A stretch of DNA of 64,000 bases from Benincasa hispida (Eukaryota; Streptophyta; Magnoliopsida; Cucurbitales; Cucurbitaceae), in the NCBI RefSeq assembly GCF_009727055.1, contig NC_052359.1, positions 8,920,584 to 8,984,583 on the forward strand, given 5' to 3'. Below, in pieces: positions 11,543 through 23,252 of this stretch; the first letter of the stretch is position 1, and each line of letters opens with the position of its first letter. The notes under the pieces were generated by a model. It was not told the origin of the DNA. It ran no database searches and worked only from the letters and a program-made list of their open reading frames with translations. A program made the translations under genes and the position numbers.

Positions 11543-12583
11543 TGTTGGGGTTGGTGTCCTAAATCTCGTAGGGTCCTTTAGTTTTTAATTGTATTGTACA
11601 AACATTTTATTTATCTAATGAAATATGTGGTGTTTTATTTGACATTTAGTTCCATTAATCCATAAACCAATAAACTAACATCCAAGGTTATCTTGTAGCT
11701 TAAACATTGTATATAGAGACATACGAGTGGATCATGTTTAAGTGATAACCTAAATGGTCTGTAGTAGATGAATAAGGCTGGATACTTTATTCTTGTGACA
11801 CTACGAGTATGACCCACTTTGTAGATGTTACAATTGTTGTAAAGTGCTACAAATGATCTGATTCTAATCATTCATGTGGAGACATGTGAACGAGAATATT
11901 CTATACAAAGGAGTTTGTATAAGACTGGACCAGGAAATGACTAGTCTCATTATATAACGTCGTTCATAATAGAGACTTATCTTTCACTAAGATGACCATA
12001 GGTGACATGACTTGAATCCTGAGTGAGTTGTGAACTCTTGCCTATGAAGGCAGTCCTTTGATTTGTATGGGTGAGAATGGCCAGATCGCCGATTTAATAA
12101 GCCTACCATTTTGGGGATTCGTTTGATGGGGGCGCTGACTTCCATGTGCTCTTTGAAGTGTCAATGAGCTGAATCTCTTAGTAGAGCTTAGTGTTTGCAT
12201 GTATTAGATACATAAAAGCTTCATTTTTGAATGGAAGATGTAGATGAATGTTGAATTTAGGAAATTCTGCAGAATTCTAACTTCTCTCTCAAACCCCTCT
12301 GCAAACCCTCATCTTCTCTTACTCAATTCCCTTTAATTTTGAGTTTCATCACTCAAATCCAGTTGGAAAATAGTAGAGAAGATCTTTTGGTGGTTCACTA
12401 TTGATTTGAAAGTCAAATTTTGTGGAGAGCAACTTGGATTTGGTTGATTTCTTCAAATGTATAAGTTCTTGAAACCCTTCTCTTTGATATTGTTATCTTG
12501 CATACTTTTAGAACTCAAATTAAGTGCAATTAGAGTGTTTATTGATTTTGATTGCTTCCACCGTATGCTTCTACATTCCATCA
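11543..12583 (+). mobile_element. Copia LTR (short variant), followed by primer site
   Basis: It starts TGTTGGGGTTGGTGTCC, ends CTACATTCCATCA, and is followed two bases later by a primer site. At 1041 bp it is about half the length of the ~2 kb LTRs of the same superfamily here. The 5' half aligns with the others (sequence around 11700-12180), and the central ~0.9 kb is missing. The 3' half resembles the E1 LTR end. Confidence 0.75.
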
Positions 12584-12585
12584 AT

Positions 12586-12596
12586 TGGTATCAGAG
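12586..12596 (+). other. Primer binding site TGGTATCAGAG
   Basis: An exact match to the initiator-Met tRNA primer site of copia elements, just inside the LTR ending at 12583. Within a few dozen bases the sequence becomes antisense SIRE-like DNA, so the downstream body of this plus-strand element is lost. Confidence 0.85.
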
Positions 12597-12620
12597 TATG
12601 ATTTAAGCACTCAATTAACG

Positions 12621-12901
12621 TTACTTGGAGTTTGGTGGGTGAATTTCTATGGATGCATGTTTGGTTGACTGATATGGTGGAAATTCAACTTTGACATTAG
12701 TTTTCGATCTCTTCTGCTTAGTAGAACGAGTAGCATCAAGATTATTGTTAGAGGGAGAATGTAACCCTCGCATTCGAACCCCATATGCATTGGTTGTTGT
12801 TGCAGAAACATCTAATTTAACGATTTTTTTTTTATTTGTTTTCTCTTTGAAACATACCATTTTCTTTTAAAGAACATAAATTTTCTTTTGAGTATTCACC
12901 A
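12621..12901 (-). pseudogene. SIRE-type extra 3' ORF relic
   Basis: The minus strand reads MVNTQKKIYV at 12901-12872, a stop, then a 79-residue open frame with KLDVSATTTN and YGVRMRGLHSPSNNN. I recall SIRE/Maximus-like copia elements of cucurbits carrying an extra frame downstream of RNase H that opens MVNTRKG-like and has HGVRVRGRR-like residues. The position, downstream in sense of the RNase H tail at 13100-13245, fits that. The function of this frame is unproven; it is sometimes called env-like. Assignment rests on motif memory only. Confidence 0.45.
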
Positions 12902-13099
12902 TCATGCATATACAAGAATCAAAACAGAGCACATAGGCAGTATGAGAAACTTAGGGAAGAAGATGAATGACCATATCGAGAGAAGTTAGTACCTTAAATA
13001 ATAACTGCCACCTACTTAGTTTCAAATTTAAAATAATCACATCATTAGAGCATATATGGGCCAATCGTAAATGTTTAGTAGTAGGCTTGTTAATCACGA

Positions 13100-13245
13100 C
13101 CTAATCCTGCCAATAACAATAAATAATCAGTTGCAATGAGTTAATTTTGCAAAGACCCAAACTCGCCCCTTAAGGCTTCAAATTGAGTTGCGTTCAAGGA
13201 TTTAGTAAAAGTATCTAAGAAATGATCTTTAGTTTGAATTGTTGG
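13100..13245 (-). pseudogene. Copia RNase H C-terminal relic
   Basis: The minus strand encodes TKDHFLDTFTKSLNATQFEA followed by LRGEFG, matching the conserved ADIFTKPL...FxxLRxxLG tail of copia RNase H. In sense it follows the gag acidic tail directly, with no protease, integrase or reverse transcriptase between them. Confidence 0.7.
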
Positions 13246-14307
13246 AGTTACTACTATCGTCAGAGTCATCATCAGACCAAGCCAAGACATAACATCTATT
13301 ATGCCTTTTTAGAAAATTCGGACATTCGGCTTTAAAGTGACCGAAGCTTTCACACCCTCTGCACTTGAAGGACTTCTTTTTGTTTTGGTAGCTAGTAGAA
13401 CCAGCCTTGTCAGTTTATCTTTGAAGATTTTGGGTTTTAAACTATTTGAGAAGAAGATTTCCTCCTGATTTGGATCTCTGAGAGCTTGGATTTCTCGTCT
13501 TCTTCTCAAATCATTTGAGAACATGATTTAATTGTTTGGACAAGAAGGATATAGAATTTACAAGAGAATCATCAGTCTCCCTATTCACGTCATCAAGCTC
13601 CTCTTCAACTAAGGACTACAAAGCTACTTCTTTATTCTATTTTTCTAGTATTCCTTCCAAGGACATTTTAAAGAGAGATAGATACCCAAGCAATTCATCA
13701 ACTTTCATCTTAGAGATGTCATAAGGTTCCTCAATAATTTTTATTTTCATATAAAATTTCTTAGGTAAAGACCTAAGCACTTTCTTGACCAACTTTTCTT
13801 CAAAGATTTTCTCACCGAGGGCAAATGACTCATTGTCAATGTCTAGTAACCGAACATTAAATTCAGCAATAAAACATCATCCTACATTTTGGTATTTTCT
13901 AATTTTGATGTAAAAAATTAGAGTCTCGATAGCTTAATTTTCGAAGTTCCCTCATGGGCAATCGAAAAGATGTCCCAAGCTTCTTTAGTCGAAGTGTGAG
14001 TGTTAATTAAACGGAATATGTTGCGATCCATACCACTAAATATAACATTTAAAGCTCATGAGTTCCCCAAAGAAGCTTTATCTTTAACTTCAAACCACTA
14101 TTTGTTTCAAGATTTCTTTATCATCATCATTCTTCATAGTTGGATGAGACTACTGTCTTCTAGGTTTTGCTGTCAATTGATTTCAAGAAGGTGGTCATCG
14201 ATGACCTTCCACTAATAGTAGTTTGTGCCATCAAGAACAAAAGGACACAGTGGAACAACCTTCCTTAATACCATCCATGATCGAAACATCTAAGATAAAG
14301 GGTACCC
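13246..14307 (-). pseudogene. SIRE-like copia gag relic with zinc knuckle
   Basis: The minus strand near 13375-13320 encodes CRGCESFGHFKAEC, a CX2CX4HX4C zinc knuckle that would bind genomic RNA in the particle. It is followed by the acidic tail WSDDDSDDS, a feature I recall from SIRE gag. Upstream in sense (to 14307) the gag body is broken into short frames by frameshifts and stops. The 5' end adjoins a perfect primer site. The gag tail is joined almost directly to the RNase H C-terminus (13245), which implies a multi-kilobase internal deletion. Confidence 0.65.
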
Positions 14308-14319
14308 GCTCTGATACCA
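14308..14319 (-). other. Primer binding site, exact complement GCTCTGATACCA
   Basis: A perfect complement of TGGTATCAGAGC, two bases from the LTR edge at 14322. It orients the SIRE-like element on the minus strand. Confidence 0.9.
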
Positions 14320-14321
14320 AG

Positions 14322-15263
14322 TGAAATTATGGAAAGTGGTTATTCACACACTATATGATTGTCTCACACGACGTCCTAGCAAATTCAGAGACAACAATAA
14401 AACAATAAAGAGTAAAACAAAGATAAACATATCAAGGATTGGTAATCCAATTCGGTGATAAATCACCTACATCTGGAGGGTAGTGTGCTCGAGAAAAATA
14501 TTCCACTAATATATAAAAGTCAAGCGAGTACAACGTTGTACTTATATGTAAAATAACAACAATTACAGTGACATACGTACAACTTGACTTAGCTGATCAC
14601 CTAGGCTCCTTCTATATGTGAGACTCCCTCTTTCTTGAACTTAGGTACCCTTAAGTATGTGAATATTATGTTAAAACACTTAGATTCCCCCTAAGTGTGT
14701 GAGACTCATTCTCACTTAATGATATATTTCCTTCTACTTGTGAACTCCCTTCACATGAGAACTTAGGCTCCCCTTAAGTCTTGAAACTCTCTTCTTGATG
14801 AGTGACACTTTAGGTTTTCCCTAAGGCTTGAGAAATCATTTTTGTTGAACAATGTCTTAAGCTCCATTTAAGACCAATCAAACCTTTGTGAATGTAATGA
14901 GAACATATGAAGAATACACTGCCACAAATAAAGCAAAAAAGTGTAAAGCTCACACAATGATCTTACAAACAATAGATGCGGAAACCCTAGCAAGAGAACT
15001 TCTTCTACTTAAATAGCATAGCAGAATGATGAAAAATATTCCTATATACAACTGTCGGCACACCAAAAAGGAAAACATTCTAAAAAAAAATCTATAGCAT
15101 AAGTTAAATAAGAAAAGAAATATTATACGGATTTGGCAACTAGAACAACAAACTCTAAGACAAGGTCCACCAGAGACAAAAATAGAAACAACTCCAGAAA
15201 GCTCAAGAAATTAATGCCAGGAACTCAAACAAATATATTTAACCATTATTCATGTTTCTAACA
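14322..15263 (-). mobile_element. 5' LTR of the SIRE-like copia element
   Basis: On the plus strand it begins TGAAATTATGG and ends CATGTTTCTAACA, so in sense it starts TGTTAGAAACATG and ends CCATAATTTCA. Length is 942 bp. It contains a run of short imperfect repeats, TTAGGYTCCCCYTAAGTNTGTGA-like, between about 14590 and 14880. The outer boundary at 15263 is inferred from the TG/CA rule alone. Confidence 0.65.
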
Positions 15264-15667
15264 ATTGTTGTTTTCTTGTTGGAAGACCAAACAAGTTAAG
15301 AAAGTGTCTTTATTAGTAAAATAATTACAGGGATAGGAGATTTAACCTCTAACCTTTAAGGAGGAAGACTATATCAATTACCATTGGGCTAATCTCGCTT
15401 TGACAACAAGTTAATAAAGTTTCAAGTTAAAATTTAAGAAGAATAAATGCCTTTGTTCACACGAGGTTTCCAAAGAAACGTGTTTCGTGGACTTGAACTT
15501 ATGTTGATGTTGATTTGATGCGAATGTAGTTCGTTCTCTAATACTTGATCCTCCGATTCTCTTAATTGAATATGTATGCTTGATTTGAGGAAGCGGAGTG
15601 CGTGATTTTCTTGGAGTTGAAGTCTTGAAAGAATGCTTGTATCTCTAAAAGATTTCAGTCTTCAAGT
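15264..15667. other. Intergenic spacer
   Basis: No gene or repeat boundary could be fixed, apart from the CAAGT at 15663-15667 that serves as one copy of the target duplication of the next element. Confidence 0.4.
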
Positions 15668-17634
15668 TGAAGGAAATATAAATTTAGAGAATCAGTGAGC
15701 GGAAGCAGATTATTCCAAATCCCATTGTGAATGAACATACACATTTACAATCAAACAGAACAGTTATGCATCAAAGGTAGATTACAACATGCTTCTAAGT
15801 TAAAAAACAAAGGATCGAGTAAACATACCTTTAAAGAACCTTTTCTTCTAGTATTTCCTCAATCAAACTCGAACACGTTGATCGGCACGAACGCAACGAG
15901 CAAACTCAGCAAACAACACGAACTGACAAATCCTCGATCACAATCGAGTAAAACTCGATCCTCGACCCTCAAATGGAACTCGACACCACCACGAGGCTAC
16001 CTTGGCATTCTCAATGTAAGAATCCAGGAGGTGTGAGCTTTGTTTAGATTTGGAAAAAGGGAAGGAGGAACTAAACGATCTAGTAGGCGGAAAAAGCAAT
16101 AAGCTTATCGTGTAGACTTGAGTACTCAATCGTTTAGTAACAAGTAACTATCGTATAGAAAAAATCGATTGATCGTTTACTCTCTCAACAAGTTATCTTA
16201 TAACTTGATACTTTTTGCACGTCGTATGAAAAATGAAAACAATTTTCATATTTATCCAACAGTTGCCATAAACCGATTGAAACCTCCCACTAAGGTGGTT
16301 ATTTGGAGAAAAACTAAAATCAATTATCTCATAATTAATTTATTATAAATAAATATAGTAACTAATTTATCATATTATATTTATAACCTATAGTTTTAAT
16401 ATCATATCATATGCAACATATAAACCATAGTTCTTTTTCTCCTTTACGGCATTTAATATAAATCATATTTATATTAATTCCTCCAATCAAATAATGTATC
16501 AACTATATCGAATCAATTATATCACATATAATTAAATTCCCGTTAATTTGAACATTTCAAACTAATCTAAAAACTGATTCTCAACATGAATCCATTGAGC
16601 TACCAAGGGGACCTTATGGACCTGTAGCTTGAAACTCCAACGGTACGTGAATAACTTACTAAACTCTTTAATCACGATATCCACCATCCGTTAACTGCTG
16701 GGCACTTCACTAAAAACCGACAGCTGCACTCTTCGCTCTACATATATATTTCTGTATCCCTCGGATATAACCAATCAACATTACGATGACCCTTCACAAA
16801 TCGCTCGTAAGTACAATTGGGCCAATTTCCCATTTTTCTCCTATAGTTACATCTAACTTCTTAAGTACCACTGATTCCTCTAATGAACAATACATCATAG
16901 TTCTACTATGATTAAACCCTTCTCGGGCCAAGAGAAGGTGTGGCACCATATTATTCAAGCCCTAGAATCAGCTCTTAAGGGAGCAATTTATCTACTTACC
17001 CCTGCTTCGAGGAAGGAGTGAATTTCTTCTTGTGTAGCTAAGTTCCCAGCTCCCCAATCAAACGAATCCCCAAAGTGGTAGGTTTGAGTCGGCGATCTCC
17101 CATGCAAATCAAAGGACCGCCCTCATAGGTAGGAATTCATAACTTACTCAAGATTAAGGTCATGTTACCTATGGTCATCCTAGTGAAATGAAAGTTTCTA
17201 TCATGAACGACACTATATAACGAGATTAAACATTTCGTGGTCCGGTCTTATACAAACTCATTTGTATAAAGCATCCTTGCTTGCATGTTTGATACACGAA
17301 TGATCAGGATCAGACTATTTGTAGTACCTTACAAAATTTGTAACACCTACAAAGCGGACCAGGATAAGGTTTCCCTCATTTATCCATATACTACAGACCA
17401 TTTAGGTTATCACTTAAAGCACGATCCATTTGTATGTCTCCACATACATGCTTAAGTTACAACGATAACCAGAGATCTTAGTTTATTGATTTATGGTTAA
17501 TGCAAATAAAATATCTCATATTTCATAGACTGAAGTGAACAAAATATCTCATATTATATATTACAAAACTGTTTGTTCATATTTACGTTTTCAAACTACA
17601 GGACCTTACGAGATTTAGGGCATCAACCCTAACA
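15668..17634 (-). mobile_element. Copia solo LTR (E2 family), probable TSD
   Basis: On the plus strand it begins TGAAGGAAATATAA and ends GGGCATCAACCCTAACA; in sense TGTTAGGGTTGATGCCC...TTCCTTCA, 1967 bp. The flanks are CAAGT (15663-15667) and CAAAT (17635-17639), a 4 of 5 match, with no primer site or internal region attached. The 101-residue frame at 15731-16036 lies wholly within the LTR and is not a gene. The 3' (sense) part carries several TAAACGATCGTTTAG-like motifs at 16060-16190. Confidence 0.75.
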
Positions 17635-19379
17635 CAAATGTGATCAGCTTCAGGAGTTAGGGAGACTTTTGATTGTTTGGAGAATTTTCTCTAGACCCTC
17701 TGGAGTGTAAAATTTCTAATACCCACAAATAAATAGAACTTCTCTATCTATAGAATTCTCATATGGGCTTTGTGGTCTTGGACTTGTTTGGTTCATGGAC
17801 CTGGCCCTTGGGCCCAACTAATGGAATTTGGGTTTTATTTGACATTTGGGTCAATTTAATCATATTCTTTTGCTCAATTTGACTTTAGCCCAAACCTTAA
17901 TATTTAATTGGACCAAAATAATTACTTTAATCCAATGGTCAAGACGAAAACACATTACATCAACGAGATTCGCCAATTTATGTCTTTAGCTTCAATTTGG
18001 GACACATGTCAACTTCTAATTAGTCCAAAGTTCAATTATTCGTAATTTCGTCATTAATTTGGTAAATGATGTGACAATTTGTGATTGGTCTAAAATTTCT
18101 CTATTATTTCAATTAAAATGATAGATGAAAACAAAAAACTAACTATTGTGGTTTTTGTATTGTTCATTATGCAAATCAATTTAAATAGATGAATGATAAA
18201 TAAAGTTTCGTCTCTACCTCAATTGATAAGTTGTTAAGAGTTATAGAATAATGAAATAAGTTGCTCTATAAGATAAAGATTTGAATTTTGTATAAAAGAA
18301 CCGTACATTTTCAAATTTAGTCTAGTAAATTCTATTTAAAAATTTTAAAAACACTAAATTTGTAACTTCGGAACTTTTCTATTTGATAATCAATTTTTTT
18401 TTTTTTAAAAAAAAACTTTTTGGGAGTGTTTTTAAAAAATTAAGTAAAGTTTTATAAACTTGTTTTAATTCTTGACTAAGAATTTGAAAGTTTAATTAGA
18501 AAAAGCTTATGAAAATCATATTAAAGAACTTTACGAAGACTATCATACTTTTGAAAAATCAAATACAAAAAACTAAGACCTCGTTTAGTAACAATTTCAC
18601 TTTTTTATTTTTTATTTTTGAAAATTAAGTCTATTTCCTTCTCATTTCTTACAATGATTGCATCTTTCCTAAGTACAATGGTTGAATTTTTAACCAAATT
18701 CCAAAAACAAAAATAAACTTTTAAAAACTATTTTTTTTGTTTTCAAAATTTGGCTTGATTTTTTTAAAACCATTAATAAAAAGTAGATAACAAATGAAGA
18801 ACTTTGTAGGTAGAAATAGTGTTTATAGGCTTAATTTTAAAAAACAAAAAACCAAAAGATAAAATAATTATCAAACATGCTTAAATATTATTAAATAAGG
18901 TCTTCTAAACTTAATTAAACTTGTAATTTAACTTTTGTTTATTAACATTTCTTTTAAGTGTTAGCAAACCAATTAAATTGAAAAGGTTTTTATATTTATG
19001 TAAAAATTTTGAACTAATAAAAATATATAGAATTAGGGCTCAGCTGTTGCATGACAGACGCACAAAGTTTCATAAACATATTGAATAGTGGGATGAAATA
19101 GCCACTTTTTTTAGCTTAAATTGAAGAATAACAGGAAATTTGTACAGATGCCATTCGTTTTTTAGGCCCAACTGAAATTTGGCCAAGGATAAAAAAACGA
19201 ATGAAAAATAGCTTTCGACTAACATCAGCCACATGTGAAAATACCCATTTAAAATCTCAAGCGTAATGAAAAAACATCTAGACCATTTTTAGATTTTAAT
19301 AACAAATTAATAAAGGAAATGAAATTTAAAATCCAAGATCTACAATCTTGATTCATCTACTGCAAATTAAGTGAACACC
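17635..19379. other. AT-rich intergenic DNA
   Basis: No coding potential is visible. It contains the miniature element at 18577-18880 and poly-A/T runs. Confidence 0.5.
18577..18880 (+). mobile_element. Miniature inverted-repeat-like element, copy 1
   Basis: Starts GACCTCGTTTAGTAAC and ends near AATTATCAAACATGC, an imperfect terminal inverted pair (GTTTAGTAA against TTATCAAAC). About 270 bp of it aligns, reverse-complemented, with 22982-23252; shared blocks include GAAAATTAAG, CAATGGTTGAATT, AAATTTGGCTTGATTTTTT and GGCTTAATTTT. The GGCCTCGTTTGG-style end is common in plant hAT-derived miniature elements. Confidence 0.6.
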
Positions 19380-21240
19380 ATCAAAATAGTTTATATTATC
19401 CTATTGTTCTTGTGCTAGTGAGGTAGAAGGAGGTGTGATCCTTGGAGTGAATTTTCTACCCAGAAAAAATCTCATAAAACCAAAGGCTAAGAGAGAAAAT
19501 TCTTGGTACCACTTTTTCTTTCTAGAGAGAACTGACCAGAGAGAAGAGGAAGTTGAGGAGATCTCTACCATTCTCATATAATTTTCATGTTGGAAATTTG
19601 TTATAATAATTTTTTTTTTACATTCGTTATTCATTTAACCAATAAATTAAATCAAATTTAATTTATTTAATTAAATAACAATAAATTCATTTAATTAAAT
19701 AACAATAAATTCATTTAATTTTAAAAATAAATTAAATCAAATAATTATTAATTAATAATAAATAAATATATCATATTTAATTAAATGTGCATTAGAATCA
19801 TATTCTAATACATCATTTTTTCATAACCTACAGTTTTAATTCAATTAATTTAATTTAATTAAATAATTAAATAATTCTCCAAGTAATTAATCATTAAATT
19901 AAATATCACATATTTAATTTAACCTTATAATTGAACCATATTCAATTATGTTTTCTCTCATATTACCTATAATTTTAATGTGCATCTAATGTGCATTAAT
20001 TTTTTAATCTATAGTTTTAATATGAATTATATTTATATTAAATTTAATATTTGAATTCCTTCAAATATTTAATTCTTCCATAAATTAATTTTTGAATCAA
20101 AATCAAAATAAATCTATATTATAAAGTCCAATTAAAATATAAATTTTATATTATAATATATCACCATACATTATATTCTTTCCCTCAGTAAATTTGAATA
20201 TTTCAAATTACTTTAATTACTTCAATACCCTTTATGAGCTACTAGTGAGACCTAATGGGCATACATATTAGAAGCTCTAACGATATGAGATTAATTGGCT
20301 AAACTCATTAACCAAGTTAATCAATATTTGTTAACAATGGGTACACTCCAGTACAGACGCACAGTTACACTCTTCTCATTGCAGACATATTTCTGTGTCT
20401 ACAGATATTGACCAATGACAACAAGTTAGTCCTTCACGAATGTTCGTAACACCAATTGGGTCAAATTACTGTTTTACCCTAAGTTACCTCTGTATCCTTA
20501 AGTATCAGTGCTCCTCTAATGAGCAACCTGTTTATAGTCCAACCATTAAACAGAAATCCCTCTCGGGCCAATGAGAGGGTAGGGCTCTTTGTTCAAGTCC
20601 CGAAGACACCACTCAAGAAAACACTCATCTACTTACCCTAAAGTTGGGAAGGAGTGAATTTCATCTCATGAAATTAATGTTCCCAGCTCCCCACTCGATC
20701 TTATCCCCAAAGTGGTAGGCTTATTGCGTTGACGAACTGGTCATTCTCACCCATATAAATCAAAGAACAATCTGTAGTGAACAGGAATCCATAATCTACT
20801 CAAGATTAAGACTAAGTTGCCTACGTCATCCTAGTGAAATAGAAACCTAAATAGTCAATGAAGTTACATCTAGAGGTTACTATTTTGTGGTTCGGTCTTA
20901 TGGAAACTCATTGCATAGGATACCCTTACTCACATGTCCCCTACACAAATGTGTTGGATCATTACATTTGAATCAAATACAAAATGTGTCGTATCCATAG
21001 TGTCACCAAGATAAGGTACCCAATCTTATCCATATACTATAGAATTTTTAGGCTGTATCTTGAACATTGATTCCCGTATGTCTCCACATAAAGTTCAAGA
21101 CTCATAAAACAGTTTAGGATGTTAGTTTATTGGATTATAGTTATTTAGGCAAGATAAATACAAGATAAGCAATAATTAATTATTGTAATAAACATTAATA
21201 ACACTTACTATTTATGAGTTTTAGGGCATAAAACCCAACA
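19380..21240 (-). mobile_element. Antisense copia LTR, left boundary uncertain
   Basis: The right edge GGGCATAAAACCCAACA at 21240 is clear (sense TGTTGGGTTTTATGCCC). The sequence from 20180 to 21240 aligns with the second half of the E1 LTR and its relatives. 19640-20200 is extremely AT-rich (ATTTAATTAAAT units). No primer site is visible at the left, so the boundary given is approximate. The frame at 19401-19634 is inside this LTR. Confidence 0.65.
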
Positions 21241-21419
21241 AAAACTTGTCCGAGGGTCTGACTCTCGTTTCTTCCTCTCGCTTCCTCTTGTTATTCATCA
21301 AACACAACTCCAATTTTTTTCTTTGACTTTTTTTCTTTTGTTTAGATTGTTCCTTCCACTTCTCACTTCTTTCTCTTGTTCTCTATCAGGCATAACTGCA
21401 ATTTTTTATTTGAAAAAAA

Positions 21420-21610
21420 AAATTGCAAAATGAAGAAGGGAGAGAAAAAAATTGCATAGTGAAAAAGGAAGAGAAAAAACTTGTAAACAAAGAAGATGGG
21501 AAAAAAAATTATAGAATGAAGAAGGAAGGAAAAAAGTGCACATATGTAAAGGGGATGTGGAAGGAAGACGAATTAGTAAAATACAAAGATAAAAAAAAAT
21601 ATTTGAAATA
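21420..21610 (+). repeat. Purine-rich tract (AAGGAAGAGAAAA units)
   Basis: Nearly uninterrupted A/G on the plus strand, with GAAGGNAGAGAAAAAA-like units repeated about every 40 bp. The apparent lysine/glutamate-rich frame at 21423-21611 is a translation of this composition, not a gene. Confidence 0.7.
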
Positions 21611-21719
21611 AATAGTCAAATAAGGGGAACAATCTAAAAATATATTACTTCTTTAAAATATTTGTAATGAAAGTGTTGACTAGTTAACTTTTTAATTTTT
21701 TTAATTTCTAATTTTGCCT

Positions 21720-21972
21720 TTCCTTATCTTGTCTTATTGCACATCTTGTTCTTCCCTTTCTTTTTTTTCTTTTCTTTTTTTTTTTTTATTTATTTTCTTC
21801 AATTTTTGCTTATTTCCTTTTCTTATTTCTTTAATTTCTTTCCTTTCTCCAGTTGCTTCTTCACTTTCTTTTTATTTTTTATTTTCTTTTCTTTCTTCGA
21901 TTTTTGCTTCCAGATTTTGTTTCTTTTTTATTTTCTTTCATTTATCCAGTTTTTGCTTCTTTAATTTTTTTC
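21720..21972 (+). repeat. Pyrimidine-rich tract (TTTTCTTTTC units)
   Basis: About 250 bp of almost pure T/C, including TTTTGCTTC-like units repeated three times. Overlapping phenylalanine/serine-rich frames here (21714-22028, 21737-21964) are compositional. The tract lies about 100 bp from the purine-rich tract, so the two could pair as a large loose hairpin. Confidence 0.7.
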
Positions 21973-22251
21973 ATAAGAATTATAAGGTTAAGTTTCGTAC
22001 CCAAAACTTAAAAGTATCAAATTCATGAGTAACTTAATACCAAAAAGTCAATCATCAAGTTTGATTATTAAAATAAAACATTAAATATAAATAGCAAATG
22101 AAAACGGATTTGAAAGAAACTATTTTTTTAGTCTACAAATTTGCACCATTTTTAGAAATATTTCAAATGTAATGATCCAACACATTCTATAGTATTTTCT
22201 ACAAATTTGTTTAATAACTATTCTCGTTTCTTATTAAACAAATTTATTTCT

Positions 22252-22395
22252 CAAAAAAAATAAGGGGAATGTGGAAGGAAAAAAATGTTCATAGGTGAAG
22301 GGAGGATGTGGAAGGAAGACGAATCAATAAAACACAAATCTAAAAAAAAAAAATTGATGAGAGAGATTAGATTTTAAAAGAAATTACAAAACGAA
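22252..22395 (+). repeat. Duplicate of the 21530-21625 segment
   Basis: GATGTGGAAGGAAGACGAAT followed by NANTAAAANACAAA(T/G)NTAAAAAAAAA occurs at 22306 and 21554. A third partial copy, TAAGGGGAATGTGGAAGGAA, is at 22261. The intervening sequence is unrelated. Confidence 0.6.
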
Positions 22396-22981
22396 GAAGA
22401 AAAGGAATAAGTGCATTTAAGGCTAAAGTGATAATTTCTTATGATGGTAAAAAAAACAATGAGTTAAAACTGATTAGTTTTTCAAACTTGGGGTTAATTT
22501 TCATTTTAACCACTATAAGTGTCGGTCCGTGCAATTCTTTCAAAGCTAACCAATTTTTTGTTTTGGCGCCAGTTTACATAGACCTAGCCAATGCATTTAA
22601 TTTCCCTTTTTTTACCCTTGTCGTGGATTGTTCATATTTACCATTTATTTTTCAGGGATAATGTAATTCCATCTTTTTCTTTTTCTTTTTCTTTTTTTTT
22701 TAATCTTTTAAATTATATTTATTTTTTTTTTTATCTTAGGTTTTATTTTAAAATCTTTTACTTTTAGATATCATTATCTTCTTTTTTTTTTTAAAGTTTA
22801 TATTTACATACTATTTTAAGGATTATAGATTGTAGATATCACGTTTTATTTGAATTATAAAGATTTTATAGATTTTTCGAATATGATTTTTAGGTAGTTT
22901 TATCTTAGCGGCATAATTTTCTCTTTTCTTTCTTTTTTCCAATTGTAGTTCCAACTCTCAATTGCTAGTTTTTTTTTTTTT
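22396..22981. other. AT-rich intergenic DNA, nothing recognised
   Basis: Long T runs and no motif. A 77-codon frame at 22428-22661 has no recognisable domain, and its upstream and downstream context is simple sequence. Confidence 0.4.
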
Positions 22982-23252
22982 TTTTTTTTTAAATTAAGCC
23001 TACAAATACTATTTTCACCTTCAATTTTTTTCCTTGTTATTTATTTTTTACCAATGGTTTAAAAAATCAAGCCAAATTTTAAAAATTAAAAAAAAAAGCT
23101 TTTAAGTTCTTATTATTGTTTTTGGTATTTGATTCAGAATTCAACCATCGGACATTAACAAAATGCAAATCATTATAAGAAATAGAAAGGAAATAAGCTT
23201 AATTTTCAAAAATAAAAAACAAAAAACAAAATAATTACAAAACCGGGCCTAG
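22982..23252 (-). mobile_element. Miniature inverted-repeat-like element, copy 2
   Basis: Reverse complement of the element at 18577-18880; in sense it starts TAGGCCCGGTTTTGTAATT. Shared blocks are listed with that copy. The two copies differ by many substitutions, so they are independent old insertions. Confidence 0.6.

Noticed and set aside
12621..12860. Possible host gene on the minus strand (79 codons)
   Set aside because: Position after the RNase H tail and the MVNTQKK/YGVRMRG motifs fit the extra frame of SIRE-type elements better.
15731..16036. 101-codon frame on the plus strand
   Set aside because: Lies inside an antisense copia solo LTR and has no recognisable domain.
21714..22028. 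104-codon phenylalanine/serine-rich frame
   Set aside because: Translation of a T/C simple-sequence tract, with two overlapping frames of the same kind.
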